Both the position numbers and the translations under genes were made by a program. From Stercorarius parasiticus (Eukaryota > Chordata > Aves > Charadriiformes > Stercorariidae), in NCBI GenBank assembly GCA_013396915.1, contig VWZL01001963.1:207829-271828 (forward strand): a DNA stretch of 64,000 nucleotides, written 5' to 3'. Of this stretch, positions 33,251 to 46,131 are shown piece by piece (the stretch's first letter is position 1; every line of letters begins with the position of its first letter). The notes under the pieces are model-generated. The model ran no database searches. It had not been told where the DNA came from and was given only the letters and a program-made list of their open reading frames with translations.

Positions 33251-35261
33251 CTGCTTTTTCACTGAAATGTTTTTCACATCAGCTAGTATCTATTGCGTGT
33301 GTCTTATATCATTCCAGGATGAAGAAGATCAGCAAATGAGGTGGGGTAGGACTCAGCAGTAGATTTGTTTACTACCAAATAAAATATCTACAGACACCCT
33401 GTGCATGGAGACAGCCTTCAGTGCATTGACTGATGAAAAGAAGATGTGTGCAGTAAGAGTGCAGGTAGTTGAAAGGCTCATCTCTTCCTTTCCACACTGT
33501 TGGCATTTTATAACTCCTACAAATGTAGAATAATAGACAATCCAGATGCAATCATGATGTGGCTTATAAAATTTGATTTGTTCAGTGCATGTTCTTTAAC
33601 CTTCATTATTTGCATTGTACTGTACATTGTTTTCGAAATGAATGTCAGACTTTCTATCTCCCTTTTTCCATAGGTAAATCTGGGTTTGGACATTGGTGAG
33701 TTTTGGCAATTATGGGCTATAGACAAGGTTTTCTGCAGAAAGACTGAGCCTTCCATTAATTTTAGTTTCATGAAATGAAAGATCTGGTGGGAGTGGCTGA
33801 GCACACAAGAAATTGTTTAGGAAGTAACATTCTCTAGAAACTTTAGGTTTTTAGAAACTTGGTTTTGGGGGATGAAAATCTTCCATAAAGTCTTATTTCC
33901 TAAATTAGCTTTTGCTGATATGCCTGAATAGAATTTGATGGACTTTACACCAAACACTAACCTTTAAAATGAGTTGTCTAGCTGTGATTTCACAAGCACA
34001 TCCTCAAAATCAGTCTCGTGTTGTTTGTTTGGAAGTTTGTTTTTGGTTTTAATAATAAATATGTATAATCATGGTCAAGGTCCACCCTACCTTTGTCACC
34101 TTTACATTTTTATGGTATCAGGAAGATAGATACAAAAAGAATTAAATATAAAAGGATGAAGGGACCTTAGTTCTCTCGTATTGCCACAAAGTGTCACCCT
34201 TTTCCCATGCATTGCCTACCTTGATTGCTTTTCTGTAGCTCAGGAAAAAAAATGTCTGCTTTAAAGGAGACAGTCCCAAAATGCAGGGACAGAATCAGGG
34301 ACTCAAGTGGTGTAAAGTGATATATATCCACACAGATCTCTGATGACTGCAATGGAGATTAAAAAAAAAAAAAAAAATCGTATAAGGAGACAACACTTGG
34401 TGTTTTGATTCATAGGTTGTTCCTATTAAGTACCTTTGAAGATCACAACATGGTTAAAGCCTGTGATTAGTTTGTTTACAGGGAAGCTTATTTGTCCATA
34501 TATAATCAATCATCTTGTTTGCATACATAAAAAAATGCTGTCATTGCGCTGTGATTGCACATACTTTGTAGATCTTCATTTCCAGCTGTTCACTGTCAGC
34601 TGGGGAAATGAATGAACTGATTTGTGGGTTCTTTGATACTACGGTGTTTGTAATTTGCTGTCATTTCCCAAGGCAGATTAAAATCAGGTGGAACTAGGTT
34701 TTGGCAAATGTGGAATTGTGGAAGGAAAGCTTTCTTCTGTGAATCAGTAAGAATCACGCAGAATTCCCGTACGATCAAGATTGTAGGAAATGCTCACTGC
34801 TGCCAGCTCTACAGGTATACGGCTCTGGCCAAGCCACTTGCTGTCTACAAGATGATAAAGACAGAAAGAGAAACAATTTGGTATCCATTGGGTGATGGAG
34901 ATATGAACCAGTCTTAGCTGTTGACTCAGCTGTGTATTTGACCAGCCATTACAAGTTGCTGTGATGTGTGATGACTGAGAGTACGACAAAATGTTTGTGG
35001 ATCCTGACCACAAGCTGTTTTCTCCTTCTATGAGAGGAAGGACAAAAGTGTTTCTTGATGAGCTGGAATATAAAACAATTGAAGTTACCATAACTGATAC
35101 ATAAAAGGAAGGGATTGATCTGGTAAAGATTAAAAGAGTTAAGATAACATAAACCATCAAATTTTGTGCAGTTGTGGGAAAATGGGTTTAGTGATGTCTT
35201 CTCTCATTTAAAATTTGTGCAGGAAATGGAAGTACCACCTAAGACCTCCTGGGGAAATAGA
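33251..35261. other. unique DNA, no supported gene
   Basis: No recognised repeat. A-run at 34359-34376. Open frames here are short and unremarkable. Confidence 0.5.
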
Positions 35262-35480
35262 TGGGAGGAAAAGATGGCAGAAAGGGTTGTCAAACATTGG
35301 AAAAGGTTTCCCAGTGAAGTAGTTGAATCACCATCACTGGAGGTATTTAAAAGACGGGTAGATGTGGTGCTTGGTGACATGGTTTAGTGGTGGTTTGGGC
35401 AGTGTTAGGTTAATGGTTGGACTTAATGATCTTGAAGGTCCCTTCCAACCTAGAGAATTCCATGATTCTACCGTTCTATG
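35262..35480 (+). mobile_element. CR1 LINE 3' end
   Basis: Starts in the last ORF2 codons (GAAAGGGTTGTCAAACATTGG, then AAGTAGTTGAATCACCATCAC). The 3' UTR contains GACATGGTTTAGTGGTGG and GGTTGGACTTAATGATCTTG, then a decayed tail CCATGATTCTACCGTTCTATG. The C-terminal codons ([19 protein letters not shown]) are still readable. The subfamily differs from the other copies here. Confidence 0.9.
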
Positions 35481-35857
35481 AAATTACAGGGTTCATTTAG
35501 ATATTCATTGCTGCAAGTACAGCATGTGGCTGATCACCATTATTTATGGTGAAACCTTGCCATTGCCAGAACAACAAAAGGCAGGTGAGAAAATCTCTAC
35601 TTGTAACAGTGGACAAAGAGACACTGCACATGAACAGAAAGACTCCTGGGTGATCCAGTTGCATGCACTCTGATTTATATACAGAAAATAATGAACATGT
35701 ATAGGCAGGGTCCACAGTGAATGTGAGTGAACTATGACCAGGAATATGTTCATGAGGGAATTGTTAGACTGCTGGCATGTCTCCAGAGATGGTCAGTGAT
35801 ATTCATACAAATAGTCAAACTCTGGGTAGTGCAACCCACCATGTCACAGTCAAGTTA
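35481..35857. other. unique DNA between two CR1 copies
   Basis: Nothing recognised. Confidence 0.5.
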
Positions 35858-36121
35858 TAATCATAGAAGCATAGAATGGTTAGAGTTGGAAGGGACTTTA
35901 AAGATCATCTAGTTCCACCCACCCTGCCAGGCAGGGACACCTCCCACTGCACCAGGCTGCTCAAAGCCCCATCCAGCCTGGCCGTGAACACCTCCAGGGA
36001 TGGGGCATCCACAGCTTCTCTGGGCAACCTGTTCCACTGCCTCACCACTCTCAAAGCAAAAAATTTCTTCCAAATATTTAATCTAAATCTACCCTCTTTC
36101 AGTTTAAAACCATTACCCTAG
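35858..36121 (-). mobile_element. CR1 LINE 3' end
   Basis: Reverse orientation: TCATAGAAGCATAGAATGG tail, GAGTTGGAAGGGACTTTAAAG, GGCAGGGACACCTCCCACTG, AGCCTGGCCGTGAACACCTCC and a truncated end at AAACCATTACCCTAG. Same subfamily as the copy at 41873. Confidence 0.92.
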
Positions 36122-36732
36122 ACGTACGATGGTTGACCAAGTAGGTCATGGCTATGACCAAAGTCTAGCTCTGAGCAGACAAAGAGGTTTTCACGATTTC
36201 AGTGACTTCCAATACATTGTAACTGTGTTTAGCAATATTTTAATCAATGTACTAATTGATTGTGCAGGGTTTCATCAACCACAATGGTGGTACTGCACTT
36301 CATATAGATCTGTATCTCTTGATCAATTGATGCTATTGTCTAAGAAGATAAGAGCTGTTACTGAGGGTGGGCTTTTTATTGTTCTCACTCTTCTATTTTT
36401 TTTCTCAAAAAAAAAAATCTCTGGAAACCTAATGTTTGTTTGAGAACTCTAGTCCTATGTTAAATTGAGTTGAAATCAACTACCATTTTTTGAAGTTATA
36501 TTTGAAAATAGAGAAATAGAGGAATACACAATGATCCAGAAGCCTGATTTCTGTGGGAAATGAGGCAGAAGAGAGGAAGCATCTGAAAAATATATCACAT
36601 TGCTGAAAAAAAAATAAAATGTCCCTTTGATAGCAAAAAAAAAATAGAATTTTTCAGGTTTTAGCAAAAATTAAGCCTTGTGTTTATAGAAGCTTGCTAC
36701 AATGTTTGACAATGTGAAGAAGATGTCAAAAA
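36122..36732. other. unique AT-rich DNA
   Basis: Short A-runs near 36408, 36607 and 36637. No gene or repeat family recognised. Confidence 0.5.
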
Positions 36733-37111
36733 ATCATGGNNNNNNNNNNNNNNNNNNNNNNNNNNNNNNNNNNNNNNNNNNNNNNNNNNNNNNNNNNNNN
36801 NNNNNNNNNNNNNNNNNNNNNNNNNNNNNNNNNNNNNNNNNNNNNNNNNNNNNNNNNNNNNNNNNNNNNNNNNNNNNNNNNNNNNNNNNNNNNNNNNNNN
36901 NNNNNNNNNNNNNNNNNNNNNNNNNNNNNNNNNNNNNNNNNNNNNNNNNNNNNNNNNNNGGGGAGGATGACCTCCCTCCACCTGCTGGCCACGGTCTTCT
37001 TGATGCACCCCAGGACGCCATTGGCCTTCTTGGCCACAAGGGCACATTGCTGGCTCATGGTCATCCTGTTGTCCACCAGGACTCCCAGGTCTCTTTCCAC
37101 TGAGCTACTCT
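36733..37111 (-). mobile_element. CR1 LINE interrupted by gap
   Basis: The left edge AATCATGG at 36732-36739 looks like the reverse CR1 tail. After the gap, GAGGATGACCTCCCTCCACC to CTCCCAGGTCTCTTTCCACTGAGC is the ORF2 C-terminal region in reverse. On the minus strand it reads [30 protein letters not shown] and then [12 protein letters not shown], closely similar to the copy at 50234. It is 5'-truncated at about 37111, directly followed by a TTTTA repeat. Confidence 0.88.
36740..36959. other. assembly gap (220 N) inside CR1
   Basis: The copy at 50234 has about 540 bases between the same landmarks, so this gap is probably about 320 bases too short. Confidence 0.9.
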
Positions 37112-37137
37112 CTTTTATTTTATTTTATTTTATTTTA
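37112..37137 (+). repeat. (TTTTA)5 microsatellite
   Basis: Five near-perfect TTTTA units adjoining the truncated end of the CR1 copy. Confidence 0.9.
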
Positions 37138-40100
37138 ATTTATCTTTATTTCTGACAATCTAGAAATATCGTGGTGCATAGTAAAACAAAGGCAATAAAA
37201 CAATCCAAACATGGATAATGTCATTCTGAAAATGTTAGAATAATGCAACTTCTTTTTTTTTTTTTAAACTAATTTCTGGTGAGGGAGGAGCTGCAGGAAA
37301 ATCCATATCATATATATCATATCGTATCAATGATATCTGTAGCTATAATTTCAAAATGATAGCTAGCAGAATATCCTGCTTCCTTCTTTTTAACTGGAGG
37401 ATGACATTATCTTGTAAGAAGGGATTGCGTTGACTGCCAGGTAGTGCATGCTGAGTTTTGGGATGGATCTCAGCCTCAAAGCCTGAATGTGTAGCTGTGG
37501 GAAGCTGTACCACATAAAGCTGAATCAGCTACAGATGCTTGCTCCGATGTGTGCGCCACATGGTGTGATTTTTAAAAATAATAATGAGAAAAAAACAGTA
37601 CTACAACTATCCTTTGAAGTATTGTGAACATATATACTTATTCTTATTCTTAAACAGCAGAAAAAGGTCACATCCAGTGGTTAAATCCTGAATGAAGGCA
37701 AATTCGTTTTATCAATATTAATGCAGTGCATTTGTTTCTAAAGAGAGAACCAGTTCCTTGAAGTTTCAATGCATGGGTTGAGTTTTGTTAGTATATAAAT
37801 GTTCTCATTATCAGGTTAGGTATGTAAAAACAACTCCCTGAGAGCTAGCTGGCACAATAGCCTTTAATGACTCTCAGAAAAGTTGTGGTTTATCTTGTCA
37901 GAAATCTGCTCAGGTCTTTGTTGCTAGTTTCTTCCTTCGAAGGATCGCTTTCAAATATGCAGTGGTTGATAACCAGGAGTAGAGACCCCAGACACAAAGT
38001 GGTTCAAAAACCTTGTACCAGCTCTGCACAGCAGTTAAATTTAATATTAAACAGTGTTTTAAAGGCAGAGTCCCAACTTACCTAGTTTAGAATAGAGATG
38101 CTTTCCCTTATTCTTTTTTTTTTACTTTATTACCCTAAAAATACAGGTTACTACTGGTGCCCATGTAAAGCCCTAAACACAAATCTACAGAGTCAGGTTC
38201 CTTTCTGTTTATTGCCTCGCTTATCCTAGCAACTTTGGTCTTGATTGTGGATAGTAGCAAGACGTCAGTAGGAAGAGTTCAGAGAAGCATACTACATGTC
38301 TGCAAAATAGCCCTCTTCTGGGATGTGATGGATGTGGGTTTGACTCCCCTGGGTTTAAGTGAGCCAAAGTAACCTAAGGTAACTTGGGTCTCCAGTTTTC
38401 ATGGCAAGTAATGTAAACCAGCTGTTGTATTCTTAAAAGTAGGAAGCCCTGCTGCTCGCCAAAAGTGAAGCAGTCATCCATTTACTAATACCTAAATCAG
38501 ACACCTGATTCCAAGAGGCAGCATTGCTATGTGAGTCCAAATTTTTGTGTAGGCACTTAACTCAGATCTTCAGATAAGTTCCTAATTCTGGCAGAGTGTA
38601 GGCATCAGACATGCTGTTCGTAAAGGCATTTTTGATTTTCTGTTTATTAATCTACTCATTCCCTATGACAGCTTCTGTGACTCTCATTCTGAGATGCCAA
38701 ATTCCCTCCTTTTCATGTAGACTGAGCTTAGCTTTTTAATTCTAAATTCTGAGGTTTCTCTGGGCTTTGAGCACATAAAAATTCAAACCCCATAAATAAC
38801 AAGCAGAACTATTCATGGCAAATAAGCAAGAAAAACAAAACAACAAACCAAGCGGTAGAGAGTATTTTTCTCCTATTCTGATCCAATATCAGGTTCTCTG
38901 TAGGGACAATTTGCTAAGAGTCCTTGGGCAAAGTCCTGGTATGTATTCGTTCTCAATCATTCACTTTAGAAACTCCCCTTGCCTTGCGCTGAGCTAGCTT
39001 GTCCTTGTCATGTCAGCTCATGTTCTGTCATCTGGCTTAATGTCTTTGGAAGGAGTACAATGCTTTGATTGAAAAAGCCATTTTTATAGTGAGGATGAAC
39101 TAAATGAACATGGGGGAGGATTCATTATGCTGAGAAGAGCAGGCAGAAGACCTTGACTGTATTTCCTCCTCCCTTCCCATTATAGGGAGGTTAAAAGGTA
39201 GGGAGAACTTCAGTACAGAGAGTTTGAGTAAACCTGCACAACTATTTTGCTGCCTACACTCAGTTGCAGATTGGTTACAAACTAAAAAAAGCCAATGCCT
39301 CTGGGTCAATGGGGTCGAAGTTTGATTTGAATCTGAACTGCAGAAGTTGAGCGTTTTTTTTCTGGAATCCAGATAGGTGTGGATTTCATTATTATTATTT
39401 TTTAAATGTCAGTTCAGTTCCAAAGGACAGAATTATCTTTCAGCAGACTATAGTATAAATACCCATGAATCATATGCAAAAAGACAACAACCAACTTTGT
39501 TCTTTCTTTTTCCCTCAAACCACCCTCTGATGCAGAAAGAGGTGGTTACAGCAGTAGACTAGTGGGAAATTATTTCATTGGGGTACTCAGGAAAAAGAAC
39601 AAGACACTGTATAAGTACAAATGAGAAACTTCTGGTACTGAAGGCTACACTGAACTTAGCTAAATTCAGATGAATTTAGATCTATAGCAGAATAAGTTTG
39701 AAATGGGTCAGAAATCCATTTCACATAATATTCAGATATTCCTGCAAAGCATGGGAGTCTCTAAATTGACTTGGTGAGCTCAGAAGAGTGAGCTTTCTCC
39801 CTTTAGATCTATTGTACTTACCATATTTACCCTCACGCAAGTACAGCTTAGGGTTTTGTTTGTTTTTTTCTAATTCTGTTTCTAGCCTTGATGATAGCCT
39901 TTTAGTATTCTAGCCTTTTAATATTTTACCTACTAATAGCAGAAAAGAAGTGGGAACAGAGGTCTTACTTAAAATGTACATTTTGCAGAGTTGTCTTCAA
40001 AACCAGTATGATAACATGGAAGAAGCTGTGACAGAGAATGAGGGTCATCGCAAAGCTTGCGGTTCTCTCTTCCTTTCGCAAAGCACATTCTTTTTTGCTC

Positions 40101-41872
40101 CTGCTTTCCCACTGTACACACCGCAACCATCACAGATGGATCAAGAGGTCAAAAGGTCTTACCACCTTTCGGAGAACTGTTAATTAACAGCATATTAGTG
40201 TTCTCAGTCAGACAAACAGAAGAAAAGCTCGTGAGCAGTGAAATACTTTTCCTTTTTGACTACCCTACATGGAAAGTCATTTACAAATGGCTAAGATAAA
40301 GGCTAGCTTTTCATGAAGGTTCAAAATAGGGCAAAACCTCAGAGCTCTGTATTCACAGCAGGAGACCTTCATCTTACTCTGTCCCAGCATCTTTTATGTG
40401 TAAACAGCAAACACAAATTCTTAACTAAAACAAAACGCTACAACGCATGCATAATTCCTCCCTTAGGGAGTGGAAAAGAGAAGACAAATTACATGTGACA
40501 GATGTTAGCTACATCACTTAACACACCAGTGAAAGGCATTCAGGATACATCAGAAAGGTATCGTGTAAAGTTGAGAAATACCTGAACAAGTTCTGAATGA
40601 GAAACTTGACATACAAACCCAGGAAAAGCACAATACTATTATGGTTATCCTACTACTGGTTCCAAGAGGAGTTCATTCAGAGCTGACATATGCTTTCATT
40701 CAGGGCACTGCACTGTGTAATGGAGATAATATTTTGGATAGTATAAATGTAGGCTATGCTTCATCTACAAAATCCTCATGCTCCCAGGCCCTGGTAGGTA
40801 TAAAAAAGTGGCTCCAGTGAGAGATTAAGACATCTAAGGGGATGTGTCTACTTCACTACCAGATGTGTAAGTTCCCACTATACTCAAAGGAGCTCAAATC
40901 AGTCACCGGAGTCTGCATAATGATTTACATGAGGTTAAATGTTTATTTTAAGGGTGCTTGAATTATGGTCTAAGCTCCACTAATTATGTGTGCTATTAAG
41001 TTACCTAAGGAAAGTCATGTGGTGCCATCTGAGCTGCTCTGATATAACCCATCTGCCCTGTGATGCTGCTTCAGAGTCATATGGAACTCTTGTAAACCCT
41101 TAATCAACCCCGTCAGTCCCAGATGGCTCTTTAGGCAACTGAATCAAACCCTGGCTGCCCGCTAGCTGTAATAGAAACTGAGAGTCCTTGCTCTTGTGTC
41201 AGCATCCTCAAACAGACTTCTGCAGGTAAGGATCTTGAGGTACAAATGAATCTTATCTCTTTTCTCCCTTTACCAAGCCAAGACACAGACACACCTTTGT
41301 CCCATGGTTTCCTTATGCCTCAGGTTTCCACCAAATAAAGTATGGACCCACATAATGGGGAAGGAGCACTGCTGAGGGACAGGAGGTGTCTCATTTGCCT
41401 GACAGTGGGAACCAGTAGCACCTACAGGCCACTGTACATGTAGCCTAGCAGATTACACAGGGTAGATGAGGAAAAACAAGCAAATAAGATGAGGAAAGAG
41501 CCTGAGAGTACTGAGACAAAGTTGCCACCATCAAACTGTTAAAAGAAAGAAGTGAAGTATAAACTGATCACAGAGAATTCTTTTATGTCTGCATTAGTAC
41601 GTCTTGATAAACATTTCATGAGTCTTGACGCACACTTTGCATGCAGTGGTATTGTGTGCTTTGCCTGCTTTTTTTTTTACATTTTACCCAATGTGCTTGT
41701 GTTACCTAACATCTGTTTCAGCTGTGCGTACCCTACAAAGTATCATTTTCCTGTAGTTAATATATACCTCATTTAGTGAGTTAAATTCAGTAATGCATAC
41801 CTCATATGCTTTTCTTACAGGAATTAGAAAGCATATGGATTAAATTTGTTAATTGTCACCATGACAATTGAG
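37138..41872. other. unique DNA, no supported gene
   Basis: About 4.7 kb without recognised transposons. A short ATCATAT-type low-complexity patch lies at 37306-37341. Open frames are short and lack family similarity. Confidence 0.5.
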
Positions 41873-42275
41873 ATGGCTGAGAGAGTTGGGGTTGTTCAGC
41901 CTGGAGAAGAGAAGGCTCCGAGGAGACCTTATAGCAGCCTTCCAGTACCTAAAGGGGGCCTACAGGAAGGATGGGGAGCATCTCTTTATGAGGGAGTGTA
42001 ATGATAGGACACGGGGTAACAGCCTCAAAGTGAAAGAGGGTAGATTTAGATTGGATATCAGGAAGAAATTCTTTACTGTAAGGGCGGTAAGGCACTGGCA
42101 CAGGTTGCCCAGGGAAGCTGTGGCTGCCCCATCCCTGGAAGTGTTCAAGGCCAGGCTGGATGATGCTTTGAGAAACCTCGTCTAGTGGGAGGTGTCCCTG
42201 TTCAGGGCAGGGGGGTTGGAACTAGATGGTCTTTAAGGTCCCTTCCAACCCAAACCATTCTGTGATTCTGTGATG
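41873..42275 (+). mobile_element. CR1 LINE, about 400 bp
   Basis: Begins GGCTGAGAGAGTTGGGG and GTTCAGCCTGGAGAAGAG. The last ORF2 codons remain readable: [45 protein letters not shown] and RLPREAVAAPSLEVFKARLDDAL, with a stop at 42183-42185. The 3' UTR GGGAGGTGTCCCTGTTCAGGG and GTTGGAACTAGATGG leads to the tail CATTCTGTGATTCTGTGATG. The 105-codon frame 41868-42185 is open but is only the enzyme's C-terminal tail without catalytic parts. The low number of lesions suggests a comparatively young copy. Confidence 0.95.
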
Positions 42276-42342
42276 ACTGGTTGGAAAAGTAACATTGAAG
42301 AGCTTCACTGTATTGGTTTAGGTCAGGAATCACCATTGTAAT
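42276..42342. other. short unique spacer after CR1
   Basis: Separates the CR1 tail from the perfect inverted repeat. Confidence 0.5.
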
Positions 42343-42383
42343 GTCTATGAATTGCACAAAACCCACTGGGGCAATTCATAGAC
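42343..42383. repeat. perfect 13-bp inverted repeat
   Basis: GTCTATGAATTGC (42343-42355) and its exact reverse complement GCAATTCATAGAC (42371-42383) are separated by 15 bases. The arms do not extend further. A TATAAAAAG sequence follows at 42420. Possible roles are a symmetric protein-binding site or a small hairpin. It is shorter than a normal microRNA precursor stem. Confidence 0.9.
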
Positions 42384-42419
42384 CTGTTGTGGCCTTCTCT
42401 GTTCTCGCCAGCTGACAGA

Positions 42420-42428
42420 TATAAAAAG
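42420..42428 (+). promoter_or_regulatory. TATA-box-like sequence
   Basis: TATAAAAAG, 36 bases after the inverted repeat and followed by a more G-rich stretch (GAGTGGATGGGAGCGAG). It fits a TATA consensus, but no downstream gene is seen, so promoter function is only suggested. Confidence 0.2.
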
Positions 42429-44687
42429 AGTGGATGGGAGCGAGTTTCATGAATCACGCTGGTTGTGCCAGTTTAGCTGTATTCTTTCTGTGTTTGCTTG
42501 GCTCATGTGCAACAGGGCTAATTCTTCACAGAATTGTCCAAACTACATTGTATGAGCAGTACTGTTTATCCGGTTAAACCTTGTGCAGTAGGGAAGCATT
42601 AGACCCACTGCACGCATGTAAGTGTAAGGTCATGTAGCAGAGGAATTGCTGGTATTATGCTTCTCCCTTGCACTGGAGAAAGGTGTACGATTGTTCGCCC
42701 AGAAAAGCTGAAAATATTTCTTGGGTGATTAGAGCACAGTAGTCATCTCTGTCTATAGATTTCTCAAATAGTAAATGACTATTACTTGACTTTAAGTCTC
42801 TGTACTCTGATGTTCTTCTCTGAAAAACTAAAATAGTAATATCACTCTACTATCTCTCAGGGCTGTCATCATCATCTTGAAGTCCAATTTAGAAGCAAAA
42901 AGGCTCCAAACCTCATCTGGCTCTTCCTGAGAATTTCTCTACTTCAGGCATCATATTTTTCTACTTAAAGTGAGCTGTTTTCTTCCCCTTGTTTCTCTTT
43001 CTAGATGGTCAATGGGAGGAAATGACTGTTTGTATGTACTTGAGAAGTAGCAAAAGTGTCTATCTACTGCCTCCATTGCAGAGAATATTTTTCCCCTTTG
43101 TAATACTAGCTGCCCTGTGAAATAGAAACAAATTTGAAACTGTCCTTTTAATATGACTAAATCCTGCTATCGACTTCAGACACTGCACTTTGAGGGGAAA
43201 GAGCAAGGTATTTGGAGTATTACCATCCTGCTGTAAGTGTGGGAGCATCTAATATCTCCAGTGGACTTTCCCATGCATTCTTCTTTTGGGTGTTCACAGA
43301 GGGCTTCTATTAAAATAATTTTGCAAACGCTTAACTGAGTCTGTTTTGATTTCTTCAGGTGAATTGAAGTGGAATGACAATAGCAGGGGAGTATCTGCTG
43401 GCAGTTCATAAACCAGATTATGTTTGAAATCTGCTTCTTTCTGCTGGTTGCCTTCTCATAAGCACAGGGAAGATGAATCTATTCCACCATGTCAAAGCAA
43501 GGCTTTAGTGATATCAGCAGCTAAAAAAGTGATCTGGAAAAAATATGAGAAAATAATAAGTCACTGATTGGAGAATAAAGGGCTAAAGGGCTTCAGTATG
43601 TTTGAATCATTTCCACTAATAAAGTTCCTAACTACTTCTCCCTAATACAGGTGATTCACTGCCACTAGACTTTTCAGCACCATTAATACCCAGTTTAAAA
43701 TATCCACGAGATGGATTACTCTACTAAATACTTTACAGTACTGGGTTTACGGTCAGGATTTAGTGGAAAGCTTCTTTCTCCTATAAATCATGCTATGAAT
43801 ATTGATTGTGGTACCTTCTACTTATCTAAAAGTTTTATGAGGCTTTAAGAAAAAAAATGTACTGACTGTTTTGTTGGGAAAGATCCTTTCCCAGGAACTA
43901 ATCTGAGGAACATCTCTAATATATGCCAATTCAGTGTTTATATAGTTAAGAACGACTTTACAACAAAGTGCTGCCAGTCTAGACCAATTTATTATATGCT
44001 ATACAAGTGTTAAACTGCCTTAAATCAATAGTTAAGAAGACAGGAGAGTGCTTGGGTGTAATAAGTCATCATTTTAATGAAATATAGATTATTCCAAGAC
44101 TATTAAACAAGTGATTGGTGTCAGGAAAATTGTTCACTTTTTCAATGCTAAACAAAACCATCTATTTTAATGGAGTAAAATCAATAAGCAGCTGAGACCT
44201 GCCATGTAGCTTGAATGCCTAAGTAAATGTATAGTTAGAACTGCCCATTGATAAGTAGCTGGGCTACTGCTTGCACGTCCTGGTTACTAAATCTGATTAA
44301 AGGAAATGGTTTAGTGGGAGCTGGATAAAAAGGAAGAAGCAGAAAAAAACATGTTGAGTTAACCACTTGTTTTTGCTTGACAGACACTTTCCAATCCCTT
44401 TTTCAGAAAATATTTTCCAACCTGCATACATATGGGAATAGTGGGGGAACTATTGCAATTTAGCAGCTGAACTGAAGGAAACTCAGGGAGCCAAAGAAAA
44501 AAGTAATTTTGAAAGTTGCCTTAGGTTACAAATAATGGGTTTCCAATAATGGGCACCGTTTTACTTAATGTTTTCAGGATTATCTTAAAAAAAAAAAAAA
44601 GTCTAAAACCATAGCAGGGTTGAAAACTCACCTCCCATCCATCAAAGAAAAAATATCCATTCTACATCAGGATGAAACCAAAGCCTT
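42429..44687. other. unique DNA, no supported gene
   Basis: No recognised repeat. A-run at 44588-44601. Open frames are short. Confidence 0.5.
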
Positions 44688-44932
44688 TATTAGACATTAG
44701 GAAGAAGTTCTTTACAATGAGGGTGGTGAGACACTGGAACGGGTTGCCCAGAGAGGTGGTGGAGGCCCCATCCCTGGAGACATTCAAGGCCAGGCTTGAT
44801 GAGGCTCTGAGCAGCCTGATCCAGTTGAAGATGTCCCTGCTTACTGCAGGGGGGTTGGACTGGATGACCTGTAAAGGTCCCTTCCAACCCAACACATTCT
44901 TTGATTCTATGATTCTGTGATTCTATTCTATG
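44688..44932 (+). mobile_element. CR1 LINE 3' end
   Basis: Starts in ORF2 C-terminal codons ([38 protein letters not shown]). The UTR has GTTGAAGATGTCCCTGCTTAC and GGGGTTGGACTGGATGACC. The tail TTTGATTCTATGATTCTGTG and TTCTATTCTATG is well kept. Same subfamily as 3405, 48090 and 51014. Confidence 0.94.
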
Positions 44933-45752
44933 AAAATACCTCTTCTTTGGACTCGGATAGCCAGAGTGCTAAAGCAGACTGGAAAACCCAAGGTGAAGTC
45001 TTTGTTGAAAAAATAGGCCTTACATTTATGGATGTCTGTGGTGAAGGCTTTAAGCACTTTGATATTTTATATTTTCAATTGAATTTCTTCATTTTCTCTC
45101 CTTATAGAATAATTAAAAATTCACTTAGGTAAAGGGAGAATTATTTTATAATATGGAATTTAGGGCATTCAGCTAGAATGCAGAAGACTTTGATCTGAAT
45201 CTTATTAAGCAGAAACTTGAAATGAGGTCTCTCATGGCTGAATACACTGGCACTTGGGCAGTTAGCTAATCACAGAACTTTGCTTTGATCATTTCTATCA
45301 TGAGACTGAGAAAATTCCCAGTACTTTCCAGTGTTGTCTGTTTTTCATAAAATTTCCACTTGGAAAAATCTGTATTTTTCCGTGAAAGGCTAACTCCAGA
45401 GTTCTAATCTTAGTCTAGCGATGGTTCACTAAATCATATCCCATCCTGCTTCTTCCACCACCAGTTTTTGTTGACACTGACTGCTAGTAAAGTGTGTTTC
45501 ATGAATAAGTCTCAGAGTTGCTATCACTTGGCAAATTGCAACTCCTGAAGGTACACAACTGAAAAACTCCTAAAGAGAAGGCATTAGACAAACACCTCTA
45601 TCTACAGTAGGGCATTAATTCATGAATTGTGTTAGGTTCTGTTTGCAGTTGGTTTTCTCTGAACATATTTCAAACGCAGTCCCTGACTTGAAGGAAAACT
45701 GAGTTTTATAAAATATGCTTGAAGGCAAACACCCTGATGTTTGAGACACTTG
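44933..45752. other. unique DNA, nothing supported
   Basis: No gene or repeat recognised. Confidence 0.5.
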
Positions 45753-46052
45753 TTAATGTTGGTAGCTAAAGGTATTTACCTTGCAACTCATTTGCTTAAA
45801 TAATAAATCTAGTGCCATTTGATATGACCTAAAATATTCCATCTTGCCACCCGGTGACGGGTCATAGATGCAGGAATAATAATTCTCAATAGGGAGAGTA
45901 TTCCTTAATCTAATGCAACCAATGAATGGACACTGTAACATTGCTCTTGTACGCAAACCTGGAAAAGTGTCTCCATATAGTTCAATTAGCATGTTTAAGA
46001 GATCACTTTCAAAGAATAGTTCCAGGGGGGTAAAGATGACACGATCTTCCAT
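45753..46052 (-). CDS. unrecognised 99-codon open frame, candidate exon
   Basis: I do not recognise a product. The frame opens at ATG 46052-46050 with G at -3 and G at +4, a good start context, and an in-frame TGA lies 18 bases upstream. It ends at TAA 45755-45753. Composition is protein-like: an acidic, hydrophobic N-terminal third (FTPLELFFESDLLNMLIELYG), then four cysteines (CPFIGC, YSC, MSC) and a DPSPGGKMEYF stretch. Codons for MSCK are followed by GTAAAT, a plausible splice donor, so it could be a first coding exon. A 200-bp purine-rich tract (in this sense) lies about 80 bases upstream. Chance frames of this size do occur in 64 kb of AT-rich DNA. Confidence 0.2.
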   Translation of the reverse strand: MEDRVIFTPLELFFESDLLNMLIELYGDTFPGLRTRAMLQCPFIGCIRLRNTLPIENYYSCIYDPSPGGKMEYFRSYQMALDLLFKQMSCKVNTFSYQH

Positions 46053-46131
46053 AACATTTTTTCTGCTTTTTCAGTTATTGAGGAAATAAATAGAAAGCAG
46101 TACATAAAAACATAAGCAAACACCTAGCTTG

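Noticed and set aside
36697..37155. open frames running through the N run
   Set aside because: Translation through N is arbitrary and the gap length is doubtful. Only the CR1 ORF2 residues after the gap are real.
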